From Heligmosomoides polygyrus polygyrus (lineage: Eukaryota; Nematoda; Chromadorea; Rhabditida; Heligmosomidae): 64,000 bases of DNA. The notes below the pieces were generated by a model. That model made no database searches. It saw only the letters and a list, made by a program, of their open reading frames with translations, and had not been told where the DNA came from. Every line of letters begins with the position of its first letter. The stretch's first letter is position 1. The stretch spans positions 93,506,728 through 93,570,727 of the forward strand of contig OX377204.1 of assembly GCA_947396885.1 (NCBI GenBank), written 5' to 3'. Below, in pieces: positions 1 to 11,323 of this stretch. The translations under genes and the position numbers were made by a program.

Positions 1-107
1 TTAGTTTATAAAGAAATACTGTGGAAATCTGAATGAGTGAATTATATTAATAACTAATTATAGTTTTATTATTATTATTTATTATATTATTATTAATAGT
101 TATTTAA

Positions 108-735
108 ATTTTGGTACATGTGGCGAAGATGAGCAGCATTAGTAGCTGGGAGCGCGCCAACCAATAATAACCAAGCGGAGCACAGACCAAACACACCCCA
201 ACTAATTGGGGTACCGACCGTACATCCCATATCTGAATGTCACACCCACTCGATAAGACCTGACCTGCTGGCGCGTCCTCATATTCATGCGTCTGTAGCC
301 TTGACCCCCAGTTTCTTATGTTTCTTTGTGATTTCTCGCCATTATGACTCATCACGAATTTGAATTTGAATTGAATTTTGAATCTCGGAAAGATTTCGAA
401 GCACCTCCCGCGCTCCCGCCAAAGGGCGCCAAAACAGGGCATAAAAGCCGGTCCAGACTTGTAATAGGGTTCATTCTCTCCGTGGCCGTGTACCCCGATT
501 CTCGGTCGTCTCATTGTCGTTTCCGGATAAAGTACCTCATTTTCCGCATGTCTTCGCCGTGTTTTCCCGTCGTATCCAGGTTCTTTTGCAACAAGGAGTC
601 GCAAGGTCGGCCTAGGGTAAGCACAACCTAGCTTTTTTCCGAATTGGATCCTTGATAGTTGAACGAGCAAGACATTTTCGAATGATGCTGCCCTATAACA
701 TCCAACTTTTACCACTTTTTTCGCCACAGACTCAA
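108..735 (+). repeat. Left arm of a long inverted-repeat element
   Basis: Complementary to 2085-2760. Shared blocks include TTCATTCTCTCCGTGGCCGT-type text, CACCTCCCGCGCTCCCGCCA and ATGAGCAGCATT. The terminal motif CATGT(C/G)GCGAA..GAGCAGCATT is that of the MITEs at 35.5 and 43.1 kb. Confidence 0.72.
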
Positions 736-736
736 A

Positions 737-905
737 ATGTTTACTTTGACATGTAATGCGTTCTTAAAAGCGAGGCTTTGCTTTAAATGCATGTCAGCCG
801 ATCAGGGTACAGACTGTACACGCCTGAATGGCATGCCCATTCAACGCGGTCTGCTTGGATGGGGGCGTTCTCATCTCCTAATGCTGCCCGTCTTCGCGAC
901 ATACA
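737..905. repeat. MITE fragment (GCGACAT-ended family)
   Basis: Contains CGCCTGAATGGCATGCCCAT and ends CTAATGCTGCCCGTCTTCGC GACAT, the end shared with the elements at 35502 and 43095. Confidence 0.5.
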
Positions 906-999
906 CCAAAATTTTAAACAAATAAATATAAAATCATTAAGGTCATGTGTGTGTTTCCTCACTTATTGATAAGGTGATTTAAAAATTTCAAAGAAAGTA

Positions 1000-1455
1000 A
1001 TACTTAATTCTCGAACAAAATTCTATTGCTCTGTCCTTTTGGAGAGTCACTAGTTCAGTGTGGAAGGAGCTCGTTTTGATTTGGAGGATGTTCAGTTCGA
1101 TTTCAAGAGCGTTAGATTTAGAAAAAGGGTTTATTTATTCATTTATTCAGTATGCTGTATAAGGAAGACATAGGAGAAGGACACCATAGCTCAACCCAAC
1201 AGCTAATAACATAGAAGTGGACGCCTAGCTATGCGCCAAAAAGTAGAAAAACAAAAATTAAATCTTGAGCATTTTTCAAAAGTATAAATAAAGAACCTGC
1301 TCCACAAGTAAATGAATTAGCGATAAACTTGTTTTCGGAGTGATGTAGGTGATTTCTCCAAGGAAAATTGAATCAGATTCTGATTTGGAGAGAGCACCTG
1401 GTGCATTGGAAAGGAAATTTTTACGGAAAATTTGACATGAAAATGGTACAAGTGC
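1000..1455. repeat. Fragment of the TTGACGTGAAAATGG-ended TIR family
   Basis: Right end ATTTGACATGAAAATGGTAC matches the right end of the 6.3-7.3 kb element. The interior is interrupted by an ATTTATT-rich segment at 1130-1300. Confidence 0.45.
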
Positions 1456-1469
1456 TTGTCTCAACACCA

Positions 1470-1633
1470 GGGGCCGGATTCACCAACGACTTACGTAACT
1501 TTAACGAAGAATTGTAAGCGAAAAGCTCAGATAACGCGGCTTATCGAGCGATATGGTGAGCGATAAGCCGCCTTATCTGAGCTTTTCGCTTACAATTCTC
1601 CGTTAAAGTTACGTAAGTCGTTGATGAATCCAC
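1470..1633. repeat. Hairpin MITE (GGATTCATCAACGA ends)
   Basis: Near-perfect palindrome: CAACGACTTACGTAACTTTA ... complement, loop at ATATGGTGAGC. Ends GCCGGATTCACC/GGATTCATC. The same ends occur at 39350 and 55785. Its right end is 7 bases from a candidate splice acceptor. Confidence 0.85.
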
Positions 1634-1639
1634 CTCCAG

Positions 1640-1745
1640 CAGCTTGAGGAGAAGAGCCTCAACAAGAAGTCGCTGAACAACATTCTACACGTCGTAGACG
1701 AGAAGACACACGCCTACAATGAAGAAAAATGGAAGCTGATGAGTG
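1640..1745 (+). CDS. Candidate internal exon, unidentified helical protein
   Basis: Acceptor CCACCTCCAG, donor GTG|GTGAGC, 35 codons plus one base. It reads QLEEKSLNKKSLNNILHVVD then EKTHAYNEEKWKLMS. The stretch is codon-biased, free of repeats, and lies between two repeats. I do not recognise the protein; composition suggests an amphipathic helix. The splice acceptor lies a few bases from the end of a hairpin MITE. No partner exon was found, so it could be a relic. Confidence 0.4.
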
Positions 1746-2084
1746 GTGAGCGAGCCGGTCGAGGCGCTGTGCTCGATAAGCGACAGACACTCGAGTTGTT
1801 GTTATTCAGACGGGCGGCGGCCTTCTGACTTCACGGCGACAGGTAACTAACCAACTCTCGCGTCTGCTCAGTGTCGCCGTTCTTTGGTCGTCGTCGACGA
1901 CAAAGCGGAGATGAGCTGAAGACGTGGACTGTCGCGGTAAACACACGGCGATGTAAAGCTCTTCTAATAAAGCAAAGAATTGCTGATACATGCTCGTCTA
2001 GTGAGATAATCTCTTTATTGCTCTGGCATCAGCATTTAAACACATCACATGTCAAAGTAAAAACTTTGAGCTTCTCGCGAAAAA

Positions 2085-2788
2085 AGTAGTAAAAGTTAGA
2101 TGGATGTTATAGTGCAGCATCATTCGAAGACGACTAGCTCGTTCAACTATCAAGGGTCCAATTTGGAAAAAAAGCTAGGTTGTGCCGACCCGAGGCCGAT
2201 CTTGCTACTCCTGGTCGTAAAAGAACCCGGATACCACCGGGAAAACACGGCGAAGACACGCGGAAAATGAGGCACTTTATCCGGAAACGACAATGAGACG
2301 ACCGAGAATCGGGAATAAGACAATACGGTACACGGCAACGGAAAGAATGAACCCTATTACAAGTCTGGACCGGGTTTTACGCCCTGTTTTAGCGCCCTTT
2401 AGCGGGAACGCGGGAGATGCTTCGGGATCTTTCCGAGGTTCAAAATTCAATTCAAATTCGAATTCGTGGTGAGTGATAATGGCGGGAAGACAGAAAGAAA
2501 CATGAGAAACTGCGATCAAGGCTAGGGACACATGAATATGGGACAAGGTACATGTCGCGAAAATGAGCAGCATTGGGAGATGAGGGCTCGCCGATCGGTC
2601 AGGTCGTGCGTATCGAATGGACGTGCCATTCAGAGATGGGATGTACGGTCGGTACCCCAGTTAGTTGAATTAGGGGTGTGTTCGGTTGAACTGTGCTTGG
2701 TTATGATCGGCTGACGCGATACCATCTCCCAATGCTGCCCACATTCGCGACATGATGTGGGCAGCATTGGGAGATGGTATCGCGTCAG
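2085..2788 (-). repeat. Right arm of the long inverted-repeat element, with terminal hairpin
   Basis: Reverse complement of 108-735 with scattered differences. Ends in a tight hairpin at 2711-2788 (GACGCGATACCATCTCCCAA and complement). Confidence 0.72.
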
Positions 2789-2964
2789 TCCCGTCAAAAA
2801 AATTAAACAAAAAGTCTACTTAAGCACTAGGTAACAACCCCAGCTAGTCCATTACCGAAAGAAGAATGTTTTCGACGGCAAGAAACGTAAAAGCATCAGA
2901 TTGTTCAAGAAATTAAAGATTTTTTGTACTATTTGTAATTTTAGGAGTAGAAGCCAGTATCCTT

Positions 2965-3060
2965 TGGCGTATGGTAGCGCAGTTGGCAGATCTGTCGACT
3001 GTCGTGTGTGTGTCGAATCGATTCGGAGCTCGGATCTCGTCCCGTTCAAAGCAACAAACT
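2965..3060 (+). repeat. tRNA-like (pol III promoter-like) sequence
   Basis: TAGCGCAGTTGG at 2975-2986 fits an A box and GTTCAAAGC at 3044-3052 fits a B box, 60-odd bases apart. It cannot be folded into a proper tRNA, so it is probably the head of an old SINE of another family. Confidence 0.3.
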
Positions 3061-3795
3061 CTTCTATACCTTCGGTAGCCTCGGTGAGTTCTTATCAGAA
3101 TTGGCGACTACCATAAGGTGGTGTACTTGAATAGGTGAGGTGAGTTTTCATAATTTGTAATGTTTAAACATCTTAATAAACCCTAAGTTTATCTGAGAAA
3201 CACATATATTTGTTTATTTACTTATTTATCTATTTATGTATTGATTTTACACGGAAATTCATGCAACAAAGCAAACAACTAATAAGAGAAACTAGCGAAG
3301 ACAGGATTGAGTATGAAAAAACAACACGGTGAAGAATAGAAAAGGTGAAGAACAGAAAAAAAAGCTTTTAAGACACGCCCTGAAGACACCGGTCATTTGT
3401 GTTCATTTTTGTTTTAATTTAATTTTGTTTATTTAATAAATAAAAATTCGCAAAGGCAACTGAATGTTAAAATTGAACAATGCAAAGGTTAGTTTAAAAA
3501 AGGAAGAAGTCTAATAATTCAACAATATACATAATAAATATTAATACTTGACAGGGTTGAACGATGCCTTACTACATTTGCTATAAATGAAAATTTCTAA
3601 ACTTTAATAGGGAGAAAGATCTATTCCTTACTGAAGAGCCACAGGAGAAGCATGAAACAAAGGATGGACAAGGAGCGTGAAGTAGGAGTTTTTCCCCAGC
3701 AGATTACCTCTGTTGTTTAGTAGAAAGAACTACAATAAATATATTGAGGAAAAGGAACAAGAATACATTCTGATAGAGTCGGTGATCATATATTA
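3061..3795. other. No gene seen
   Basis: AT-rich, with ATTTATTTA runs at 3210-3240 and 3420-3440. No open frame with coding character and no clear repeat ends. Confidence 0.5.
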
Positions 3796-4859
3796 AGTTG
3801 TCCCATAAGTCCCTGCCATTTTTTCAACCATTTATTGCGGATGGCGGTCTCTTGCATAGCGCTGCATAGCTTTCGATAGAGAATGATTTGCTCTATCAGA
3901 ACATGTATTGCATTACTTTTTTCATCATGGATTTTGTCAATTTTTAGGTCGTTGAAGTGAAAAGTGAAAAAGTGAAAAAGTAGCCATTTGCGCACTTGTT
4001 CTCTCCGCTTAGGTTTGTAATTTTTTGCTCAGTTTTTTATAGCATTTGGAAGACTATGTTCTGTACTACAAGAATATGTGTTTGTCCTATTTGCACATTT
4101 GCCCTTTATTGATTTTTTTAGGTCATCAAATTGGGACGTCCGACTTTTCCGTCCGAATTTTACCGACAGCTCCTGCTCTGGGGTGGACTTTTTTGCTTGG
4201 TTTTATATGTCGTTTGGAAGAGGATGTCTTGCTCAGTAAGAATTTGTGTCGCGTTTATTGGCTCATGCTGATTTCTGTCGAATATCGACAATTGAACAAG
4301 GAGAAGGAGTTGTTGGTGAAGATGATTTTTCTCTTTTTGAGAATTTAGTTGATATTCGACAGAAATCAGCGTGAGCCAATAAACGCATAAACGCGACACG
4401 AATTCTTAGAGAGCAAGACATTCTCTTTCGACAGACATATAACACCAATCAAAAAAGTCCGACCACAGAGCAGGAGATGTCTGTAAAAATTCGGACGGAA
4501 AAGTCGGACGTCCCAATTTGATGACATAAAAATCAATAAAGGACAAGTGAGCAAATAGGACTAACACGAGTTCTTGTAGTACAAATACTGTACATTCTTC
4601 CAGATGCTATAAAAATTGTGCAAAAAATTACAAACCTAAGCGGAGAGAACAAGTGCGCAAATGGCTACTTATTCACTTTTTCACTTTTCACTTCAACGAC
4701 CTAAAAATTTACAAAATTCAGGTTGAAAAAAGAAATGAAATACACGCTCTGATGGAGCAGTTCATTTTCTTTCGAAAGCTGTATAGCGCTATGCAAGAGA
4801 CCGTCGGCGAAATCCGCAACGAATCGTTGAAAAAAACGGCGGGGACTTATGGGACAACC
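3796..4859. repeat. Foldback MITE, mariner-type ends, 1064 bp
   Basis: Flanked by TA. Ends AGTTGTCCCATAAGTCC and AGGTTGTCCCATAAGTCC (inverted). The two arms of about 500 bp are complementary throughout, each with GCGGAGAGAACAAGTGCGCA and AAAAAGTGAAAAAGTG-like text. No transposase. Confidence 0.85.
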
Positions 4860-5770
4860 TAATATTTTCTTAATACTGCGAAAACCGCTTAAAAATACAG
4901 CCAAAAGAAGTGGTGTTTGCTTTGCCGAAGAATAAATAACTCAGCATTTTTTGTTATACTAAAATAAAATATTTTGTGAATGCATTATAAAAATAACAGA
5001 GATCATTGTTACTCGATTCCTTTCTATCCAGTACGTATGTATGCTACTTCTAGGGATTATAGGGTAACGCATCTGGAATCTAGCCCAGTCGGGAGGGGGC
5101 AATCGTTAAGTGTTGGTTTCGTATCTTATTCCATGGCACACAACCGTGTCCCGTGTATTTAAATGAAAGTGGTCGCACCATGGACAACAGCTGAAGCTCT
5201 CGTAGAAACGCAACAAGGGACTGGAGACGCAAATCACTATATGTCCCTCCCCTCCGATTAGGATAGATATCCGGTATCCGTCATATACAATGAATTGCGG
5301 TGGCCAACCGATGAACAAGACAGTACAAGACAGACAGACTTCACAGCGAAATCTGTGTCTTTATAGCAGTGGGCTATTTTGGCACGCAATAGTAATAGAT
5401 GGATGCGTTATGATGGTTAACGCTAGAGCTATTCAGAGACAAGAACAGCGACAGAATGCACAGCTCTAATGAAGCCCTTGCTACCTCCAGGGAAGACCTT
5501 AACGAGCAGCCTAAGCGAGTTGATTGGCAATTCTTTGCTCACAAAGCAGAATACGTTGCCGTAATAGGGTTTCCCGGCTAGCGTCACCATTGACGCAGTA
5601 AACAATCACAGGTGCTTAGATGACGACAACCGTATTTAAGGCGTTAAACATGCACATGTTCCTGCAAGAGTGGCGACAAAATTCGCTCCTTTTTGCTTAA
5701 AAATGAAACCCTAAGGCCATGGACGAAGCTTGTTCTTCGAGAACTGATGAGAAAAAGGTTTAAAGCCCAT
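4860..5770. other. No gene seen
   Basis: Mixed single-copy DNA with one SINE remnant. CAGTCGGGAGGGGGCAAT at 5087 is a solo end of the 13-kb foldback family. Confidence 0.5.
5283..5325 (-). repeat. SINE core remnant
   Basis: AATTGCGGTGGCCAACCGAT matches the SINE body; no head or tail. Confidence 0.5.
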
Positions 5771-5772
5771 CA

Positions 5773-5960
5773 GTGTGCCGTCAAGCCGTCAGACGGCTCT
5801 ACCTGAAGAGACTGATGATGAACTACTCCTAGAAGGCGTAGGAAGCCTCGAGACAATGTTGTCGTCTGAAGCACCGGGCGCGGCCGTTCCCGGTACGGAG
5901 ATTGGAATGCGGCTGGCTTCGAATCGAAGCCGGCCGCTCTTGATTGCACCGCTGAAATTG
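5773..5960 (-). CDS. Candidate terminal exon, unidentified
   Basis: After a good acceptor (GACAATTTCAG) the frame reads GAIKSGRLRFEASRIPISVP, then GTAAPGASDDNIVSRLPTPS and a serine-rich end SSSSSVSSGRAV before a stop. Codon use looks coding and the end resembles a low-complexity C-terminal tail. No upstream exon is evident, and the product is unknown. Confidence 0.3.
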
Positions 5961-6146
5961 TCATAGTAACACGAAGAGGCATCGGCACGACGAAAAGACG
6001 TCTGATAGCAGTCAAACAATGCTACTCAGCATCTGGAGGCTTCTTCTGAACCACGGAGCAATAGATCACACGCGCTGCAGAGTTCTCAATCTCTGCTTAA
6101 ACTGCTTGTCTTCTCACTCAAGACAATCTAGCACCCATCGGTGCTA

Positions 6147-6315
6147 GTCGCTAATGTGGCCTACATGAGAATGGAGACGCACAAGGTCAATCAGGCCGCG
6201 TCGAATGTGGGAGCCTCGAATACGCATGCGCTGATTGGCATGCGTGAGTGCGGTCGATGCCCTGATTGGTTGGCTGACTCGTTCTGGTTTCCTCATGTCG
6301 GCTAAATTAACCACT
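6147..6315. repeat. MITE (GGCCTACAT ends, CCAATCAG core)
   Basis: Left GTCGCTAATGTGGCCTACAT, right CATGTCGGCTAAATTAAC. Core has two CAATCAG/CTGATTGG motifs. Same family at 30830 and 40435. Confidence 0.6.
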
Positions 6316-6331
6316 AGATCTAGTTAGCATA

Positions 6332-7258
6332 TACAATTTTTACGTTGAATTGGACACCTTTCAAATGAAATTGGACACTTCGAATCAAACTGAACATTTT
6401 CTGAATCAAGTTGGACTTTACACAAGATTGGGCACTTATAGAGTAGCCTAAAACTTTTGAAATCGAAGCGAACTCCACTAAATCAAAACGACTTCGATAA
6501 CGGTTAAACTGCAGGTTCTCTAAGATGGTTAGAAAAACTTTTATTCCAGGAAAATTTGGTACCACTTTTTTTGAAGTTTTAAGTTCAGCTGCTCGAACGA
6601 GCGTAATAATTTTATTGAATTTCAATTTTTTGAGAAGATAGATTAAAGTAACTTTTATTTCAAAGCGCAGTAAGTTAGCAGTCATTTAGCACAATAAAGG
6701 AGAGATCGCGCCATGCACTCGAAAAGCTCGTTGCGATTTTTATTTGATTGATAGTGCAAATGTTGCTTACATGGGGCAGCAAAGAGAGGATATGTGTGTT
6801 TTTTACAATTGTTTTGCTGTATCATTTACGTGTGTAAAACATCGTGAAAACAACAATTTTGTTGTCAACCGATTAAACATCGCGACGTCTTGGACGAGTG
6901 CATGGCCCAATCCCTTCTTTTAGCACTAAAAAATTGCCGTCTTTCTGTTCTTTTGAACTCTTTTGAACCATTATTTTCCAAAAAAATGAGAAATTTATAC
7001 AATTTAAAGCACCGCTCACCTGTAGGGTAAAATGAATTAAAACTTCGAAAAAATCATAACAAAATATTCCTAGAACATGAAATTGTTCTAACTTTTTGGA
7101 GAGTATTTAAGTATTTATGTAAAAAAAGCTAATTTCAATTCGAAAGAGTTCTCTTTGATTTCATAGGTCTTAAGCTAGCTTAGGAGAGTGTCCATCTAGA
7201 AGTGAAGTGTCTGTCGAATTTGATTTAAAAAATGTCTAATTTGACGTGAAAATGGTAC
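6332..7258. repeat. Non-autonomous TIR element (ACGT(C/T)(A/G)AATTGGAC ends)
   Basis: Left TTTTTACGTTGAATTGGACA, right TGTCTAATTTGACGTGAAAA, inverted. 927 bp. Inside is the block GGACGAGTGCATGGCCCAAT also found at 33.6, 53.9, 54.3 and 63.5-64 kb. No coding. Confidence 0.72.
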
Positions 7259-7320
7259 AAGTCAAGACAAACTAAAGTTTCCCTTTTCAAGAAAATTTAT
7301 TAACAGTGAATAGAAAGTTC

Positions 7321-7751
7321 GGATCTATCCTAGTCCGGGGGGGGGCACATACCTAAAAAGTATTATATGTAACAAATCCACTTGAGACTTACCGAGCGGC
7401 TCCTACACAACAACATAAGACCCCAAACAAGACAAGTTACAAAGAAAAAAACGAAAAAATGCATATGTTGCGGTTGTAGGCAGGCAAAGTTGTGTGCCCT
7501 CCTCACCATGTTAGATCCAGGTTATATCATGTCAGCCGGCGGTCAGTACGCGGCATGCCTCAATTCCGTCGCTCTTTGCCCGTCGAGACGGTTGTAAACC
7601 GCGGCGATTTTTCATTTTTTTGTTTGTTCGCTCGTTTTTGGCATCTTTTAGGATCCAACTCGTTCTCTAGTAGTCGCTGGGTAAGTCTCAATTTATTTTG
7701 TTACCTACGTTTTAGTTATGTGCTCCTCCCCCCCCGGACTAGGATAGACCC
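7321..7751. repeat. Foldback element (CTATCCTAGTCCGGGGG ends), copy 1
   Basis: Inverted ends GGATCTATCCTAGTCCGGGG / CCCCGGACTAGGATAGACC, with ACTTACCGAGCGGCTCCT near the left end and GATCCAACTCGTTCTC at the right. Runs of 9-10 G or C follow the end motif. Confidence 0.78.
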
Positions 7752-7924
7752 GAAAGTTCTTTTACACACAAATAGAGGAATATCACAGGAGTAAAATTAC
7801 TCAATATATCCTTTATAGTAAAATGTTAAAATGACCAAATAATTAAATCAGCGTTATTTCTTAACCTGGACTGCGCCAAGTTCTCAACGTGTGCGATGAC
7901 TTACACCCGACTTCATTCCGTACC

Positions 7925-8030
7925 GTACTAATCGTTAATTTAGCCTACATGGGGGGGGGGGGTAATTTAGCCGATCGAACTCACGCGCTAGCCAATCAGC
8001 GATGCAGCCTTATTGGCCTTGTGTGTCATT
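7925..8030. repeat. MITE fragment (TAGCCTACAT end)
   Basis: TCGTTAATTTAGCCTACATG followed by a G run and CTAGCCAATCAGCG; the right end is not found. Confidence 0.4.
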
Positions 8031-8299
8031 TGTTCACTTCCATTCGTTCATATAGCTCATTTCTTCATTTCATTCTTTTGATTCATACAATTTTCGCTTC
8101 AAACTAGACCCTTTTCAAGCAAAAATAAACATTTAAAGTCGAAATAGACATTTTAAACTTCTTCTTTTTATTTTTCAGCGTTTCCCGCTTCGAGGCAGAA
8201 ATTTTTCAATAAAAACTTAGAAATCGCTTGTCTTAAGAAAACTCGTGTGAAACAATATCTATACAGTACCTCCTTCAAAGAAATGTGTACACTTTTTGA

Positions 8300-8722
8300 A
8301 TCTATCCTAGTCCGGGGGGTCACAAAGCTAAAAGTAGGTAACAAAACGAATTGAGACTTACCGAGCGGCTCCTAGAGAACGAGTTGGGACCTAAATGAAA
8401 CGAAAAACGAACGAACAAACGAAAAAAATAAAAAATCGCCGCGGTTTGCAACCGTCTCGGCGTGCAAAGAGCGACGGAATAGAGGCATGCCGCGCGCTGA
8501 CCGTCGGCTGACATGTCATAACCGGGATCTAACATGGTGAGGAGGGCAGACAACTTTGCCGGCTTACAACACGTCGAAAACAAATGTAATTTTTTCGTTT
8601 TTTTTCTTGTGACTTTTCTTGTTTTGGTCCCTTGTTGTTTTGGTCCGATCGATAAGTCTCAAGTGGATTTGTTATGTATAATACTTTTTACTTATGTGGC
8701 CACCCCGGACTAGGATAGATCC
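8300..8722. repeat. Foldback element, copy 2
   Basis: TCTATCCTAGTCCGGGG and CCCCGGACTAGGATAGA; body ACCGTCTCGGCGTGCAAAGA as in copy 3. Opposite internal orientation to copy 1. Confidence 0.78.
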
Positions 8723-9468
8723 CACTTTCTGGATAAGCACAGAATTTGAGTGTCTAATAGTGATTTGTTTACCGCACGTTATTTGGTTAATATAGAATGG
8801 TAAAAAATTAATAAATGGATAAAATGGTGTATATAATCGGTGGAATTTTCTTAGTTTCCTGCTCTAGGAACACTTTGATTCTTAGACAGTTGCGGAGTTC
8901 CTGGTGTCATTGACAACATTCAATTGTTTGTAGCGCAGACCGCCGCATTAGTGGAAAGATCCGATTAGCAGAATGGATTTTGCGAGGTGTAATGCCGAGC
9001 ATGAACTGCTAATCAAAGCGTCTAGTGGTTAACATTTCCTAAGTAGACACCATAGAAGGAAATCGTAGCTTTCGAGCATTTCCGCAGAATTGCTCCTACA
9101 AATTGCCACAGACACCCTTCATCTGATGGAGCAATCATGCCAGAAATTCTGAGTAGAAGGCCAGTTCAGATGTTGAAGAAAGCAGTCAGGTGCAGAGTCT
9201 TGTATATGAGCGAGAACAGAAGTCCACACTGTGAGCCGGTGCCGCGGTCTTAGAAACCACGGCGACGCATGACGGCCGGGTTTTTCATTAGGAACCCGCA
9301 CAGACAATGCGTCAGAGAGTTCTCACGCAATGGCGACCGACACGGATGGACCCCCTGGAATGACTGGCATGCAGATCGCTGCCAGACATTCCCACGAGTT
9401 CGCACGGTCCATGCATCGGAGGGCAATTCTGCAAAAAACGGGATATCGAGTCGTCTAGTTCTAAAAGA
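8723..9468. other. No gene seen
   Basis: Single-copy-looking DNA. Open frames at 9119-9580 are short, overlap on both strands and run into the SINE. Confidence 0.5.
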
Positions 9469-9762
9469 TAAAAAAAGGATAAAGGAAGGCGTTATACAAT
9501 CCCCTTTGGAATGCGCCACGCATTCTACTTCTAAGGGATGTCGTGGAGGCGTGTTGAATGCGTATTTGGCCATACAATGACTACGGTGGCCAGCCAATGA
9601 ACAAGTCAGTGCTTTACCCTTCCTAGACAAGTCTGCTACCAATTCACCGACCCCGGAGAGATATAAGGCTTGATTGGCCTGAGCGGGAAATCCGAACCAG
9701 AAACTTGGTATCGGGTGCAGGCGACAGTCGCCGCATCCTCCGACTGCGCTCCATGCGTCCCG
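9469..9762 (-). repeat. tRNA-derived SINE, near full length
   Basis: Read on the minus strand: a tRNA-like head with an A box (TAGCGCAGTCGG type, here degenerate), the stretch CCAAGTTTCTGGTTCGGATT as B-box region, a body with GTGGCCACCGTAGTCATTGT, and a tail of ATCC/TTTATCC repeats (here GGATAAAG on the plus strand). About 290 bp. Confidence 0.8.
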
Positions 9763-10076
9763 CCTAGCTCTACCGTTTACTAATTCCCTACTGGCATCCT
9801 GTTTTTCCCGATTTCCATATCTGGCACCGAGCACTGTTGAGAAGCATCAAACGCTAACCTACGTTGTACGTCTTCATCTAGGGCAATCACATATTCAAAG
9901 TGAGTCAGGTAATTTTCTTTAGCTTCAAGTGGCCGGTATCGAGGATGAGACGAGATGAGATCGAGGAGAGATGGGAAAATCATACTTTTCGGATGTGATC
10001 GAATTAGAATAATCTGAAAAACCGCCTTTTTCGAATACACTCGAATTTGAACACTCGAAATTTGTGAGCATTCGAA

Positions 10077-10373
10077 GAATAAGGATAAGGATAAAGGACG
10101 GCGTTACTCAATCCCTTCTGGGATGCGCCAGCGCATTCTACTTCTACGGGATGTCGTGGAGGCGACATGAATGCGTATTTGGCCATACAATGACTTGCGG
10201 TGACCAGCCGATGAACAAGTCAGCGCCATATCCTTCCCTGACAAGTCTGGTACCAATTCACGGACCACGGAGGGATGGAACGCTTGGTTGGCCTGGGCGG
10301 GAAATCCGAACCAGGAACCTGGTATCGGGTGCACGCGACAGTCGCGCCCCCTCCGACTGCGCTACACGTGCCC
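10077..10373 (-). repeat. tRNA-derived SINE, full length with target duplication
   Basis: Same family, flanked by a perfect 12-bp duplication TGAGCATTCGAA (10065-10076 and 10374-10385). This proves insertion by retroposition and fixes the element's ends. Confidence 0.88.
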
Positions 10374-10434
10374 TGAGCATTCGAAACCGTTTGAATATTC
10401 AAAAAATTTCGAGCGCAGAACAATATTATGCACC

Positions 10435-11270
10435 ACAAGAGGTGAAAATTCTGCAATATTCACTTCACTTCAGCTCACCGATATTTTCGGTACTCAGCGG
10501 GCTGGCGAAAAAACCAAGGCTTCTTCGATCGCAGAATTTTTTTAACGTACCGAAAGATGGCAAAAGGTCATCAAACAAGATGGTCAATATATCAATGATT
10601 AATTTTTGTTGTTAATATAAACAAATTCACTTTAAAAAAATATGAAAAACGAAGTTAATTACCGAATAACTCAAGAGTTCTGCATGGTGAAGAGGCACGG
10701 TTGAGAAACACTTTGAATATATACGTTGTTACAACGACGTTTTATTGCGATAAAAACTCTAACACCTGGCGGGACTCAAACCCGAACCTCTTGGTGACCG
10801 GGTGGGAATGCTCTACGCCATTACACCACCAGCACTACTCAATGGATGTTGTGCTCGATCAAATAGCGCCGGTGCTGTAATGACGTAAAGCATTCCTGCC
10901 TGGCGAGCAGGTACTGTGGGTTCGAGTGCCACCAAGCGTTAGAGTTTTGATCGCAACATCATTGTAACAGCTTAGATATTAAAGAGTTTCTCAAGTGTGC
11001 CTTTACCATGCAGAAGTTTTATGTTGTTCGGTACTTAATGTCGTTTTTTTCATATTTTAAAAGTGAATTTGTTTAATTAACGACAAACATTAATCATTGA
11101 TATATTGATTATTTTGTTGGATAACCTTTTGCCATTTATTCGGTATGTTGAAAACTTCTACGTTCGAAGAAGCTTTGGTTTTTTTTCACCAGCCCGCTAA
11201 GTACCGAAAATACTGATGAGTGAAAGCGGATTGCGTAGTATTGTAGAATTTTTACCTCTTGAATTCAAAA
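10435..11270. repeat. 836-bp foldback with two tRNA-like sequences at its centre
   Basis: Left arm from CAAGAGGTGAAAATTCTGCA and right arm ending AGAATTTTTACCTCTTG pair over about 400 bp each. Near the centre each arm carries a tRNA-like block: minus strand 10770-10835 (B box GGGTTTGAGTCCC) and plus strand 10868-10942 (GGGTTCGAGTGCC with a CCTGC..GCAGG stem). Outer motifs (TTGTTCGGTACTTAATGTCG) recur at 26145-26190. Confidence 0.72.
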
Positions 11271-11323
11271 AGAAGGCGGAACAACAAACAACCTGTGCTA
11301 GGGAAATATCCAGCAAACTATTA

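Noticed and set aside
104..727. 207-codon minus-strand frame
   Set aside because: Lies within the arm of the long inverted repeat and is not kept open in the other arm.
3786..4862. Conserved short frames in the foldback arms as genes
   Set aside because: They recur with the repeat and have no start or domain evidence; noted as a question under findings instead.
9250..9834. 194-codon minus-strand open frame
   Set aside because: Most of it is the SINE read through; the same text recurs at every SINE copy and has no independent coding character.
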